A DNA stretch of 64,000 nt, taken from positions 62,001 to 126,000 of the forward strand of contig JACZJK010000026.1 of the NCBI GenBank assembly GCA_014860575.1, in the 5' to 3' direction. This document shows, piece after piece, positions 36,735 through 46,295 of the stretch. A model generated the notes under the pieces. That model ran no database searches, was not told the DNA's origin, and was given only the letters and a program-made list of their open reading frames with translations. Both the position numbers and the translations under genes were made by a program. Positions within the stretch are counted from its first letter, which is position 1, and each line of letters begins with the position of its first letter. The DNA is from Bacteroidales bacterium. Lineage in GTDB: Bacteria > Bacteroidota > Bacteroidia > Bacteroidales > JAAYJT01.

Positions 36735-38561
36735 TTACCTGTAATTTTCAATTCTGAACGTCCATGCCTCATGGCCGGGCATTTCGCTATAGAGTACCTG
36801 GCTGGTGTCAATCAGCAACAGGCCGTTTTCATATTTCCAGGGCAGGTTTCCGGGCCTGCCAAGCAGGCTGATAGCAGTTCCGGGGGCCGGTTCCGGAATG
36901 GGCAATGCAAGTTCCTGCTCTGGCCACTCAAAGCAAATAACATATAAGTTGCCGTGATTGGTGGTGTAAGCAATATGCTGGCGCATGGATTTGTAAGTGG
37001 CGTTCAGACCATTGCCTTGTTTTATTTCTGTAGAAGTAAAAAGGTTTTTCTGCGGAACCACTTCCCGCTCCTGTGAAGGACTTTCCCAGAACAATGTGAT
37101 ATGCGCATTCTGAATGGATTCGTAATATTCTACCCTGATGGAATATTTCCTGCCTTTATCCAGCCTGATCTTTCCCGACGCCGAATCATTGATTTCCTCA
37201 CGCATTGCTTCCGAATCCGTACCTTCAGATTCGGGTTCCCACATATCCATTACCAGGCGTTCATCAATATACAGTTTCATGCCATCGTCAATAAGGGCGG
37301 AGAATAGGTATTCCTCGCTGAAATCTGCAGCGATATATCCTGTCCAGGTGGCAGTGAAATGGTCTTCAACAACAGGATAACCCGGAGAATTGCGTACCAA
37401 ATTAAAATTTATCTGTGGGTCAATCTGCTCCAGCCTTACTTCTTTCTCTTCCCCGCTTCTTATCCATTTTTCCGAACCATAAATGGCTTCTTCATTGATA
37501 CGTATCCACTCGCCCAGCTTTTCAATTCTTTCCTGCTGCAACAGCGGTATCTTGCCATCTGCAGCCGGGCCAACATTGATGGTGAGGCCGCCGCCATATG
37601 CTACGGTTCGCACGAAAAGATGGATTAATTCAGCCGGAGTTTTAAAAGCATTCAGCTTTTCGTTGCGGTTCAGGCCAAAAGAGCGGCCAAGCCCGCGCAC
37701 TTCAGCCCAGGGACGGTCGGTTTCAATGCCACCCGAACTGTATTCAGGTGTGATGAAGCCAATATCACTGCCATGGCCCCATCGATCGTTGACAATTGCG
37801 TCGTTGCCTACCAGGTCATAATACCACGCAATCAGTTCGCGGGCATGCCAGTCTTCGGCTGTGTTGAACCATTCTCCGTCAGTAAACAGCAAATCGGGTT
37901 TGTAGGTTCCAACCAGCTCTTTGAATTGCGGGATCATATGCTGCTCCACGTAGGTGTGAATGGAATCATGCGGATCGGTGTACCAGCGGTGCAGGCGATG
38001 GTTCCATTCGGCCAGGGAATAATAGAGGCCAAGGCGAATATCCTTTGCCCGCACTGCTTCAGCCAGTTCGCCAACGATATCGCGTTTGGGTCCCACATCA
38101 ACACTGTTCCAGCCAGGGGCATACTTGCTCGGCCAAAGGCAAAAGCCGTCGTGATGTTTTGAAACCAGGATGATGTATTTTGCTCCGGCTTTTTCAAAAA
38201 TTTCTGCCCATTCGTTTGGGTCGAACAACTCGGCTTTCCAGAGCGGGGCAAAATCTTCGTAGGCAAAATCTTCACCGAAATTGTTTTTCATGAAATCTAT
38301 CCGGTTCTGAGCGCCGGCCTGCAAACCCCGCAAATACCATTCGGCGTAAGATTCAGGGCCACCATAAGATGGCACCGAGTAAACACCCCAGTGAATAAAA
38401 ACGCCCAACTTTGCATCCTTAAACCATTTCGGATAAGGTCGGGAACGGAGGGATTCCCAGGAAACGGTATTTTGAGCCTCAGTCTGACCGCTTTGCGAAT
38501 AAACCGAAAAAGCCAGTAGAAATAAAATTCCCGAAAGGCAAGCGCTTGTTAATGATTTCAT
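36735..38561 (-). CDS. GH29 alpha-L-fucosidase with PA14 domain
   Basis: About 608 residues from the ATG at 38561 (an upstream ATG at 38585 is less likely because the signal peptide fits better from 38561). Signal peptide at 1-23 (ends VYSQ). GH29 blocks are WFKDAKLGVFIHWGVYSVP, YIILVSKHHDGFCLW and LLFTDGEWFNTAED, whose Asp (about 228) is the expected nucleophile. A PA14-like domain follows at about 385-500 (IRLDKGRKYSIRVEYYES), perhaps for carbohydrate binding. It cleaves alpha-fucose, for example from core or antennary N-glycan positions. It is transcribed toward GH20 and diverges from the esterase gene. Confidence 0.92.
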   Translation of the reverse strand: MKSLTSACLSGILFLLAFSVYSQSGQTEAQNTVSWESLRSRPYPKWFKDAKLGVFIHWGVYSVPSYGGPESYAEWYLRGLQAGAQNRIDFMKNNFGEDFAYEDFAPLWKAELFDPNEWAEIFEKAGAKYIILVSKHHDGFCLWPSKYAPGWNSVDVGPKRDIVGELAEAVRAKDIRLGLYYSLAEWNHRLHRWYTDPHDSIHTYVEQHMIPQFKELVGTYKPDLLFTDGEWFNTAEDWHARELIAWYYDLVGNDAIVNDRWGHGSDIGFITPEYSSGGIETDRPWAEVRGLGRSFGLNRNEKLNAFKTPAELIHLFVRTVAYGGGLTINVGPAADGKIPLLQQERIEKLGEWIRINEEAIYGSEKWIRSGEEKEVRLEQIDPQINFNLVRNSPGYPVVEDHFTATWTGYIAADFSEEYLFSALIDDGMKLYIDERLVMDMWEPESEGTDSEAMREEINDSASGKIRLDKGRKYSIRVEYYESIQNAHITLFWESPSQEREVVPQKNLFTSTEIKQGNGLNATYKSMRQHIAYTTNHGNLYVICFEWPEQELALPIPEPAPGTAISLLGRPGNLPWKYENGLLLIDTSQVLYSEMPGHEAWTFRIENYR

Positions 38562-38668
38562 TGTACCTAAACGTTTGGTTCGCAAAAAAAATGGGTTGGC
38601 GTATGCCTGGGTTGTCTATTTTTGTTTGCTCAATTTTCCGAACGCAAATTATAAAAGAATTTCATACC

Positions 38669-41173
38669 ATGAGAAAAATCCCCGCTTTATTGCTGCTTGC
38701 CGCATTATTTTCTGCATACACTTCATATGCCCAGCAAACCGGTAACATTGTTGAAATATTTGGAAAAGATAAAGTTGAAACCGTCGAAGAAGGAATCATC
38801 ATCCACGAATTTACCCAGGGCCTGGCACTCCGAAATGCTATGAAGCCGGGTATGTTGACCGGAACACAAGACATAGTTTTCTGGCAAATCGCAACCAAAC
38901 AGTTTGATAGGCCACAAGCAGGATCAAAGCTCAATCATCGCTATGAAAATGATCCGGAAGATCAGGTTCTCATGTGGGAGGCCATTGAAGCCGACACCGC
39001 CGGCATTTTTCAAGGTGATCTGAACCGCGCATATGTCTACACCGAATTTGAATCGCCGGAGGAAACGATTGCATTGCTGGATGCCACCGGCCACACACGG
39101 GTTTTTATCAATGGACTGCCTCGCGAAGGCGACCATTATGATTATGGTTACACTTTAATTCCTTTTAAGCTGCAGAAAGGCCTGAACCAATTTGTATATA
39201 CTTATGGCCGCTTTGGCCGGGTTGGTTCAAAGATTATTTTGCCTGAAAAACCCGTACAATTCACTTCCCGCGATATAACGCTGCCTTCAATTATCCGTGG
39301 TGAGAACCAGGAACGCTGGGGTGCTGTAAGGGTGATCAATGCAACCGAAGAAACAGTCAGCGGATACCAGATTTTTTGCATTCTCGAAACTGGCGAACAA
39401 ACGGTTCAGGAAATGGATCACATCATCAGTCTCACTACACGCAAAGTGAAATTCAGAATTCCTTTTCCCGTGCGAACCATTGCAGCGGATTCAATGATGG
39501 CCACGTTGATTTTGAAAAACAATGAAGGCCAGGAAATTGACCGCATGAAGATTAAACTTACCGTGATGAATGCCAACCGCCACCACGAGCGGACATTTAT
39601 CAGCCAGATTGATGGTAGCGTGCAGTATTACAGTATAGCGCCTTCAACTTCGGATGAGCCAGGACAGGCTTTTGTGTTGTCAGTGCATGGCGCTTCGGTG
39701 GAAGCTACCAATCAAACCCGCGCTTACAAGCAAAAAGACTGGGCGCATATTGTGGCGCCCACCAACCGTCGGCCTTTTGGTTTCAATTGGGAAGAGTGGG
39801 GCAGGTTGGATGCCCTGGAAGTGCTGCATGAGGCCCGTAAGGTTTTTCATACAGATAGTGCCCGAACCTATCTCACCGGCCACTCCATGGGCGGGCACGG
39901 AACCTGGTTTCTGGGCGCGACTTATCCGGATAAATGGGCTGCTATTGCCCCGGCTGCCGGTTACCCTGATATCATTAGTTATCGCCGCACAGGTGTGGAT
40001 TCCGCCATGTTTGAAGCGCCGCATTTTGAAATGATATATAGAGGTGCCAGAACCGGAAGGGTGGTAGATCTGGCGCGTAATTACCTGCAATCGGGTGTGT
40101 ATGTGCTGCATGGCGGCGCCGACGCCGTGGTGCCGGTAGAACAGGCAAGGATGATGCGGGAAGTGCTTGGCAAATTCCATAATAACTTTACCTATTATGA
40201 ATATCCCGGCGGTTCGCACTGGTACGGCGATCATTGCATGGACTGGCCACCGTTGTTCGATTTTCTTCGTCAGAACAGCATTCCTGTCTTGAAGGAGGTT
40301 GACAGCATCGAGTTTCAGACGGCCTCGCCCGGGGTTTCGGCTTCGAACTACTGGCTCTGTATAAACCAGCAAATTCATCCTAATGAGATTTCGCAGGTGA
40401 AAGCCGTAAAATCCGGCGATACCATCGGGTTCGAAACCAATAATGTGGCTTCGATTACTTTCCTGCTTTCGCAACTTGATTTTGAGAACAAGCCAGTGCT
40501 TTCGGTTCAGGACAAATTCATTCATGCTGAAACAGACAAAGATGTTACGTTGCATTTCAGGCAGGGGCACTGGCAAATTGTGGATGCTGTGAACCTGACA
40601 GAGAAGCATCCTGGAAGATATGGCGGGTTCAAACTGGCATTCACCAACAACATGGTGTTTGTGTACGCCACCAACGGAAACACCGAAGAAAATGAATGGT
40701 ATAAAAACAAAGCCCACTTCGATGCCGAAACGTTCTGGTACCGCGGTAATGGCAGCATTGACATCATCCCCGATACCGATTTTGCTCCTGACCATTACGC
40801 TGATCGCAATGTGATCATTTATGGTAATGCCGACAATAACCTGGCGTGGAATCAATTGCTGGCGCATTGTCCGGTTCAGGTAAAAAACGGAAGCATTTCC
40901 TTTGGCGAAAGAGTTTTTGATTGCGAATCGCTGGGCACTTATTTTATTTATCCGCGACCCGACAGCCAATTTGCCAGCGTTGGCGTGGTGGCAGCCTCAG
41001 GAATTGATGGAATGAAAGCGCTTTATCCCAACGATTATTTCTCTGGCATCACCGGCTTCCCCGATCTGATGATCTTTGATGTGGACTTGATCAAAGAAAG
41101 CCTTGGCAGCGTGATCGTTTCCGGGTTTTTTGGGAATGACTGGAGCGTGGAAGGAGGGGAGTTTGTTGATTGA
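38669..41173 (+). CDS. Secreted serine esterase (alpha/beta hydrolase, S9-like)
   Basis: About 834 residues from the ATG at 38669; upstream in-frame sequence lacks a signal peptide. MRKIPALLLLAALFSAYTSYAQ is the signal. A middle beta-rich region (about 40-340) precedes an alpha/beta hydrolase domain with the nucleophile Ser in TGHSMGGHGTW, Asp in HGGADAVVPVEQ and His in GGSHWYGDHCMDW. A further beta-rich C-terminal part follows. It may deacylate glycans or act as a feruloyl/acetyl esterase. The divergent GH29 gene shares a 107-bp promoter region. The substrate is not known. Confidence 0.8.
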   Translation: MRKIPALLLLAALFSAYTSYAQQTGNIVEIFGKDKVETVEEGIIIHEFTQGLALRNAMKPGMLTGTQDIVFWQIATKQFDRPQAGSKLNHRYENDPEDQVLMWEAIEADTAGIFQGDLNRAYVYTEFESPEETIALLDATGHTRVFINGLPREGDHYDYGYTLIPFKLQKGLNQFVYTYGRFGRVGSKIILPEKPVQFTSRDITLPSIIRGENQERWGAVRVINATEETVSGYQIFCILETGEQTVQEMDHIISLTTRKVKFRIPFPVRTIAADSMMATLILKNNEGQEIDRMKIKLTVMNANRHHERTFISQIDGSVQYYSIAPSTSDEPGQAFVLSVHGASVEATNQTRAYKQKDWAHIVAPTNRRPFGFNWEEWGRLDALEVLHEARKVFHTDSARTYLTGHSMGGHGTWFLGATYPDKWAAIAPAAGYPDIISYRRTGVDSAMFEAPHFEMIYRGARTGRVVDLARNYLQSGVYVLHGGADAVVPVEQARMMREVLGKFHNNFTYYEYPGGSHWYGDHCMDWPPLFDFLRQNSIPVLKEVDSIEFQTASPGVSASNYWLCINQQIHPNEISQVKAVKSGDTIGFETNNVASITFLLSQLDFENKPVLSVQDKFIHAETDKDVTLHFRQGHWQIVDAVNLTEKHPGRYGGFKLAFTNNMVFVYATNGNTEENEWYKNKAHFDAETFWYRGNGSIDIIPDTDFAPDHYADRNVIIYGNADNNLAWNQLLAHCPVQVKNGSISFGERVFDCESLGTYFIYPRPDSQFASVGVVAASGIDGMKALYPNDYFSGITGFPDLMIFDVDLIKESLGSVIVSGFFGNDWSVEGGEFVD

Positions 41174-41183
41174 ATGGTTTGGA

Positions 41184-41279
41184 GAATAGAACAATTGAAT
41201 AAATGAATAATAGAACAACTGAACCATAGAACAAATGAATAATAGAACAATTGAACCATAGAACCATAGAACATTCAAA
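41184..41279. repeat. Octanucleotide tandem array after the esterase gene
   Basis: Twelve consecutive 8-nt units (gaatagaa, caattgaa, taaatgaa, taatagaa, caactgaa, ccatagaa and variants). Every unit ends in gaa or a one-base variant. It begins 10 bp after the esterase stop codon. The array at 56786-56849 uses the same unit family. Confidence 0.75.
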
Positions 41280-41537
41280 CAGCAAAGTTTTTATGGATAT
41301 TTACAAATTGCAACGCTGATTCAGACAAGCCAAAAAATTTAAAAGCCCTGCAAAACTGCTTGATTTTTACAAATCTGGCTGGTTTGTTATTTGCCAGTGC
41401 AGGTGACGCGAGGTACTACAAAAGCTCCACTCTATGCCATAAGGTTAAATGGATGTTACTTCCCTGAAAATTATTATCCTTGAGCCAGCATTATCCGGTT
41501 CACCCGAATACTGTTAAGGATTTGTTAAATTGGGCAA

Positions 41538-41545
41538 TATCTTTG
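41538..41545 (+). promoter_or_regulatory. Candidate -7 promoter element before the T9SS paralog
   Basis: TATCTTTG matches the Bacteroidota -7 consensus TAnnTTTG exactly. The -33 TTG was not found at the usual distance. It lies 65 bp before the ATG at 41611. Confidence 0.35.
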
Positions 41546-41610
41546 TAAAACCGGTCTTTAGCCTGAACCATTATTATGCTATTTTGTTTAAGAAACTATA
41601 AACATAAACA

Positions 41611-43407
41611 ATGAAAAATATCTACTTTTTCACATCAGCCTATTTTAAATCATTGGCAGCAGGAATTTTGCTACTTGCAGTTCTGATTCCCTTCAGCGGG
41701 CAGTCACAGTCCATCACCCTGCTTGCTCCGAATGGAGGCGAAGCCTGGTTTGCCGGAACCTATGAAGAGGTCAGTTGGTCAGGAGATAACTTAAGCAGTA
41801 ATTTACGGCTTGAATTTTCCCCGGACGGGGGAGATAACTGGTATTACTTAGCCGATGTTCCTTCCTCTCCAAATGGCGGCATTCATCCGGTTTGGGCGCC
41901 CAATTATATTAGCACAAACGCCCTGCTGAAAATCATCGACTTCCTCAATCCCTCGGTAAGTGATATCAGCGATGCACCATTTACTGTTTCGTTCCTGCCG
42001 TTTACCATCTGGGAGCCTTTTTCAGGCTCTGTGGTTTTTAATAGCACACCCACTTATGTATCATGGGCCGTTTATCAAACAGGCATTAGCTTGCTAAATG
42101 CGGAAATATCAACTGATAATGGCTTGACATATACACCATTGGCTCAAAACATCAATGCATTGACGGGATATACTTTCCTTGTTTTGAGCGAAACGCCTGC
42201 CAACGCCTGTATTCTTAAGCTTTACAATGCCGAAGACCCTTCAACCTTTGACCTGAGCGAGGTTTTTCAGATCAGACCTTTACCCGTTTTCACCCTTACC
42301 TCACCTACAGAAGGGCAAATTGTAAATGCCAATAGTCTTCTCATAATAAGCTGGAATGTCCAGAATCCCTATGCACAAAGCAACTATATTGAATTTTCCG
42401 CTGATAATGGTGAAACCTGGGAATATATAGCCGAGGGCACCAGCCTTGGCAATTCAGGGAGTATTGAATGGTTTACACCCAATGTGAATTCTGATGAATG
42501 CCTTATCAGGATCAACGATTACTATTCACCATCCAACGATGTTAGTGACATGTTTACCATCATGCCTTACCCCGAAACCCCGGTTTGCATGGTGACGGTA
42601 GACAGCCTCACAAATCAGAATGTTATCATCTGGGAAAAGCCTGATTCTGACCTCATCGCCGATTTCCTGATCTACAAGGAAACTGACGAAGCCAATGTTT
42701 ATGAAGTAATTGATACCATAAGCTTTCTGGAGCTGCCAATAGTCACAGATTTTGACTCCAACCCTGCAATAAGACCTTACCGCTACAAAATCGGATTCAG
42801 GGATAGCGAAAACCTGGTATTCCCGGCAGGAGACTATCACCAGACCATTCACCTGACCATCAATCAGGGTGTTAACAACAACTGGAACCTGATCTGGACA
42901 CCTTACGCAGGATTTGCTTATAATTCATACAAAATAATGCGGAAATCGGGCAATGGCGCCTTTGAGCAAATTGCAAGCGTTTCAGCAAGTTTTACCTCCT
43001 TTACCGATTTCAATGCGCCTTTAGGCGACATCGCCTATATGGTTAAAATCTTGAACACGAATGGTTGTAACACCGGCCTCCGCAATGCTGTTTATACGGA
43101 TGTTTACTCAAACCAGGCATCGGCAAGTCTGGTATCGGTGGGTGGTATCGGTAAAACCGGTTTCAGCGTTTATCCGGTCCCGGCCAAAGATCAGCTCAAC
43201 ATTCAATTCGGCGACAATGCCTTAGGAACCATCAACCTGACCATCACCGATGTTACCGGCAGGATCATTATTTCCGCTGAATATTCTGATATGGTTGCGG
43301 GGCAGGTACTTCCCATCAACACTTCAGATTATTCCGAAGGCTTGTATTTACTGAATATTGTTACTTCCGGTGAAAGGATTTCAAAGAAATTTATTATTCA
43401 ATATTAA
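41611..43407 (+). CDS. T9SS-exported surface protein with Kre9/Knh1-like Ig domains (paralog 1)
   Basis: A 598-residue secreted protein. Signal peptide is at 1-32 (ends SGQSQ). Three Kre9/Knh1-like Ig repeats follow, each with a PNGGE-, EPFSGS- or SPTEGQ-like start and an ISW core (about 33-130, 130-225 and 225-320), then a fibronectin-like region (325-505). A type A T9SS C-terminal sorting domain is at about 515-598 (FSVYPVPAKDQLNIQFGD, GLYLLNI). It would be exported through the T9SS and anchored on or shed from the surface. The next gene is a paralog. The function is not known; adhesion is a guess. Confidence 0.82.
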   Translation: MKNIYFFTSAYFKSLAAGILLLAVLIPFSGQSQSITLLAPNGGEAWFAGTYEEVSWSGDNLSSNLRLEFSPDGGDNWYYLADVPSSPNGGIHPVWAPNYISTNALLKIIDFLNPSVSDISDAPFTVSFLPFTIWEPFSGSVVFNSTPTYVSWAVYQTGISLLNAEISTDNGLTYTPLAQNINALTGYTFLVLSETPANACILKLYNAEDPSTFDLSEVFQIRPLPVFTLTSPTEGQIVNANSLLIISWNVQNPYAQSNYIEFSADNGETWEYIAEGTSLGNSGSIEWFTPNVNSDECLIRINDYYSPSNDVSDMFTIMPYPETPVCMVTVDSLTNQNVIIWEKPDSDLIADFLIYKETDEANVYEVIDTISFLELPIVTDFDSNPAIRPYRYKIGFRDSENLVFPAGDYHQTIHLTINQGVNNNWNLIWTPYAGFAYNSYKIMRKSGNGAFEQIASVSASFTSFTDFNAPLGDIAYMVKILNTNGCNTGLRNAVYTDVYSNQASASLVSVGGIGKTGFSVYPVPAKDQLNIQFGDNALGTINLTITDVTGRIIISAEYSDMVAGQVLPINTSDYSEGLYLLNIVTSGERISKKFIIQY

Positions 43408-43459
43408 TCCTTAACAGAATCAAATCCGCCTTGTGTGCCTGCAGGATCGGTAAGGTTTC

Positions 43460-43499
43460 AAACAGACACCCATGGCTATGTCGTGATTGTCTGTTTTTT
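43460..43499 (+). terminator. Terminator after T9SS paralog 1
   Basis: A 9-bp stem (aaacagaca with tgtctgttt) around a 19-nt loop, ending in a run of T to 43499. It is 52 bp after the stop codon of the upstream paralog. Confidence 0.65.
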
Positions 43500-43657
43500 A
43501 TGTCTGGCAATGACCGGTATTTGAATTTAGTTGAAGGTTCTTATATTTCAGTTGAATAAATTTTTTTAGAATTCTAAGAGACTGTTTGAATTTGGTCTGT
43601 GCGTTTTGAACTTTTTCCAATTAATTTCGTTTAATCTTTTCTTAAAAATATATAACA

Positions 43658-45451
43658 ATGAAACAGAGATACACCAGCATTCCGAAATATGCCAGATTCC
43701 TTGCCTTTGCAGTGTTTTTTGCAGCAACATCAATCACTTTACAGGCTCAGTCCATCACCCTCTTAGCTCCGAATGGAGGTGAGGCATGGCTAGTTAATAG
43801 CTTTGAAGATGTCAGTTGGACCGGTCAGGGCCTTGGAAACGTAATGAGGCTTGACTTCTCCCCCGACGGTGGAGTCGACTGGTGGTACTTTGGAGAGGTT
43901 CCTTCGGCACCGAACGGAGGCAGCGCAATGGTTTTTGTTCCCCCCTTCCTCAGCCAAAATGCTTTGCTTAAAATCACCGACTTAAGCAACCCCGCTGTCA
44001 GCGATATCAGTGATGCAACATTCACGGTTTCATTTCCGCCAATCAGCATTTATGAGCCATCTTCCAACTCTGCGGTCTTTGCTAACACCCTTACTTATGT
44101 GAACTGGACTCTTTATCAACAAGGCATTACTCTGCTCAATGCAGAAATATCAACCAATAACGGACTGACATATTCTCCCTTAGCACAAAACCTCAATGCA
44201 TTTCTGGGTTCTACCTACCTTATCTTAAGCGAAACGCCTGCGAATGCCTGCATCCTGAAACTGTACGATGCTGCCGACCCTTCAACCTTTTCCCTGAGCC
44301 AGGTTTTTCAGGTCATTCCTGCACCTGTGTACACCATTACCTCACCCGTCGAAGGCCAGATTGTAAATGTTAACAGCTTTCTTACCATCAGCTGGAATGT
44401 TCAGAACCTCTACGGAGCGGAAAACTACATCGAATTCTCCCCGGATAATGGTGAAACCTGGGAAGTAATCGCTTACGGATTAAGTCAGGGCACTTCAGGG
44501 AGTGTCGTTTGGTATACTCCAAACGTGAGTTCCGATGAATGCCTTATCCGGATCAACGATTCTTATTCATTGTCATCCACCGATGTAAGCGATGTTTTTA
44601 CCATCATGCCTTACCCCGAAACCCCTATCTGTATGGTGACGGTGGACAGCCTCACAAATCAGAATGTTATCATCTGGGAAAAGCCTGATTCTGACCTCAT
44701 CGCTGATTTCCTAATTTACAAGGAAACTGACGAAGCCAATGTTTATGAAGTAATTGATACGGTAAGCTATCTGGAGTTACCAATAGTCACAGATTTTGAC
44801 TCCAACCCTGCAATAAGACCTTACCGTTACAAAATTGGATTCAGGGATAGCGAAAACCGGGTATTTCCATCCAGCGACTTCCATCAGACCATCCACCTCT
44901 CCATCAATCAGGGCGTTAACAACAACTGGAACCTGATCTGGACACCTTACGCAGGATTTGATTACACTTCGTATAAAATAATGCGCAGATCGGGCAATGG
45001 TGTTTTTGAGCAAATTGCCAGCGTTTCAGCAAGCTTTACCTCCTTTACCGATTTCAATGCGCCTTCAGGCGACATCGCCTATATGGTTAAAATAGTAAAT
45101 CCGGATGGCTGCGGCATCGGCTTGCGCAATGCTATCTATACCGATGTGTATTCAAACCAGGCCTCTGCAAGCCTGGTTTCGGTAGACAACATCCGTAAAA
45201 GTGATTTGAGTGTTTATCCAAATCCGGCCAATGACCGGATCAGCATTCAGTTTGGAGACAACCTGGAAGGAACCATCAACCTGACCATCACCGATGTTAC
45301 AGGCAGGATTATTTATTCCGGGGAATACAGTGATGTGCGTCCGGGGGAGGTGCTTTCAGTCAACACTTCTGAATATGCTGAAGGTATCTATTTGCTTAAT
45401 GTAATTTCAGCAGATGGCTGGAACACAAAGAAAATTGTGGTAAGGCATTAA
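43658..45451 (+). CDS. T9SS-exported surface protein with Kre9/Knh1-like Ig domains (paralog 2)
   Basis: A 597-residue paralog of the preceding gene with the same order: signal peptide (1-32), three Ig-like repeats, a fibronectin-like part and a C-terminal sorting domain (LSVYPNPANDRISIQFGD, GIYLLNV). Identity is not even: the stretch for about residues 320-490 is almost identical at DNA level, while the signal peptide and first Ig repeat differ much more. This suggests recent gene conversion after an older duplication. Each paralog has its own terminator. Whether both are expressed together is unknown. Confidence 0.82.
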   Translation: MKQRYTSIPKYARFLAFAVFFAATSITLQAQSITLLAPNGGEAWLVNSFEDVSWTGQGLGNVMRLDFSPDGGVDWWYFGEVPSAPNGGSAMVFVPPFLSQNALLKITDLSNPAVSDISDATFTVSFPPISIYEPSSNSAVFANTLTYVNWTLYQQGITLLNAEISTNNGLTYSPLAQNLNAFLGSTYLILSETPANACILKLYDAADPSTFSLSQVFQVIPAPVYTITSPVEGQIVNVNSFLTISWNVQNLYGAENYIEFSPDNGETWEVIAYGLSQGTSGSVVWYTPNVSSDECLIRINDSYSLSSTDVSDVFTIMPYPETPICMVTVDSLTNQNVIIWEKPDSDLIADFLIYKETDEANVYEVIDTVSYLELPIVTDFDSNPAIRPYRYKIGFRDSENRVFPSSDFHQTIHLSINQGVNNNWNLIWTPYAGFDYTSYKIMRRSGNGVFEQIASVSASFTSFTDFNAPSGDIAYMVKIVNPDGCGIGLRNAIYTDVYSNQASASLVSVDNIRKSDLSVYPNPANDRISIQFGDNLEGTINLTITDVTGRIIYSGEYSDVRPGEVLSVNTSEYAEGIYLLNVISADGWNTKKIVVRH

Positions 45452-45505
45452 ATTCTGACTGATATCCGATCTGCATTACGCAAGCCGGATCAGGTTGCCA
45501 AGAAC

Positions 45506-45530
45506 TTGTCCAATATTGCGGACAATTTTT
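45506..45530 (+). terminator. Terminator after T9SS paralog 2
   Basis: Stem ttgtcc (45506-45511) and ggacaa (45520-45525), with an 8-nt loop, followed by five T. It is 55 bp after the stop codon. Confidence 0.7.
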
Positions 45531-45673
45531 GAGGTAAACCTATTTGAATTCCATCCTTAAATTTGTGGTCATTTAGTTTCTTTTGATGCCACGAATTCAC
45601 AAATAGTATTTATGCAATTGCCGGTCCTGATAGGCTTCATGGCATTAAAGCCCTTCTTATGATTTGCCACTTT

Positions 45674-46036
45674 TCAAAAGCTTGCAAGTACGTTTATAGC
45701 TTCAGCCAGGGAACCAACAAAATTGATTTGCTTTCCTCTGTTGCATTCAAACATAAAGGCGTTCACACTTTTGCCTGAATATTTCGAGAAATCGCCAATG
45801 ATGGCCAGTGGCATGCGGTAGTTTGAAAACTTTTGAAGTATATCGCCTGCAATGCGGTTTTTGAGGTCAAAAAAATCTGGCGTCAGGTTTTTCTCGTGGA
45901 TTATAATCTTGTCAAAGCCTTGATAATATAGGTTCCCTAATAGGTTTATTGTGTCATCAACGCTGTTTATCAAAATGTCTTCCGAAATTACTTCGGCAAT
46001 CTTAACATCATTTATCTGGTGGGTTTCAATTTTCAT
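45674..46036 (-). CDS. DUF4180 protein
   Basis: A 120-residue protein from the ATG at 46036 (an upstream ATG at 46063 adds nine residues). It matches the DUF4180 family: MKIETHQINDVKIAEV, then LTPDFFDLKNRIAGDILQKF, and AIIGDFSKYSGKSVNAFMFE near the end. The predicted alpha/beta fold is soluble and cytoplasmic. The family has no established function. It is alone between T9SS genes. Confidence 0.8.
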   Translation of the reverse strand: MKIETHQINDVKIAEVISEDILINSVDDTINLLGNLYYQGFDKIIIHEKNLTPDFFDLKNRIAGDILQKFSNYRMPLAIIGDFSKYSGKSVNAFMFECNRGKQINFVGSLAEAINVLASF

Positions 46037-46295
46037 TTTTATGTCTTTGATTGATGGAACCATTCCTTGGTCACCAGTTTTTTAATATCACAAGGGCTTT
46101 TATTGATTATCTACTTTCTTCACATGAAACCCACAAATAAGACGGCGAAAAGTATGGGCACAATGACAGACTGCACTAAACTCTGTTTTCTCATGAACAA
46201 TGTTATTGATTAAGATTTTTGAGTTACACAGTCAAATATGTTTATGCCCGAATGCAACCGGTGCCTGGCAGAAATTAATTCAGTTCATTCCCTTA

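Larger units (their letters stand above)
41174..41610. other. 437-bp intergenic region before the first T9SS paralog
   Basis: It starts with the octanucleotide array (41184-41279). The rest is AT-rich and non-coding, with a TATCTTTG -7 box at 41538-41545. No RNA gene recognised. Confidence 0.5.

Noticed and set aside
39680-40969. A 429-codon open frame on the minus strand, inside the esterase gene
   Set aside because: The plus strand has a full esterase with catalytic triad and signal peptide. The antisense translation has unusual His and Arg content and no recognised motif.
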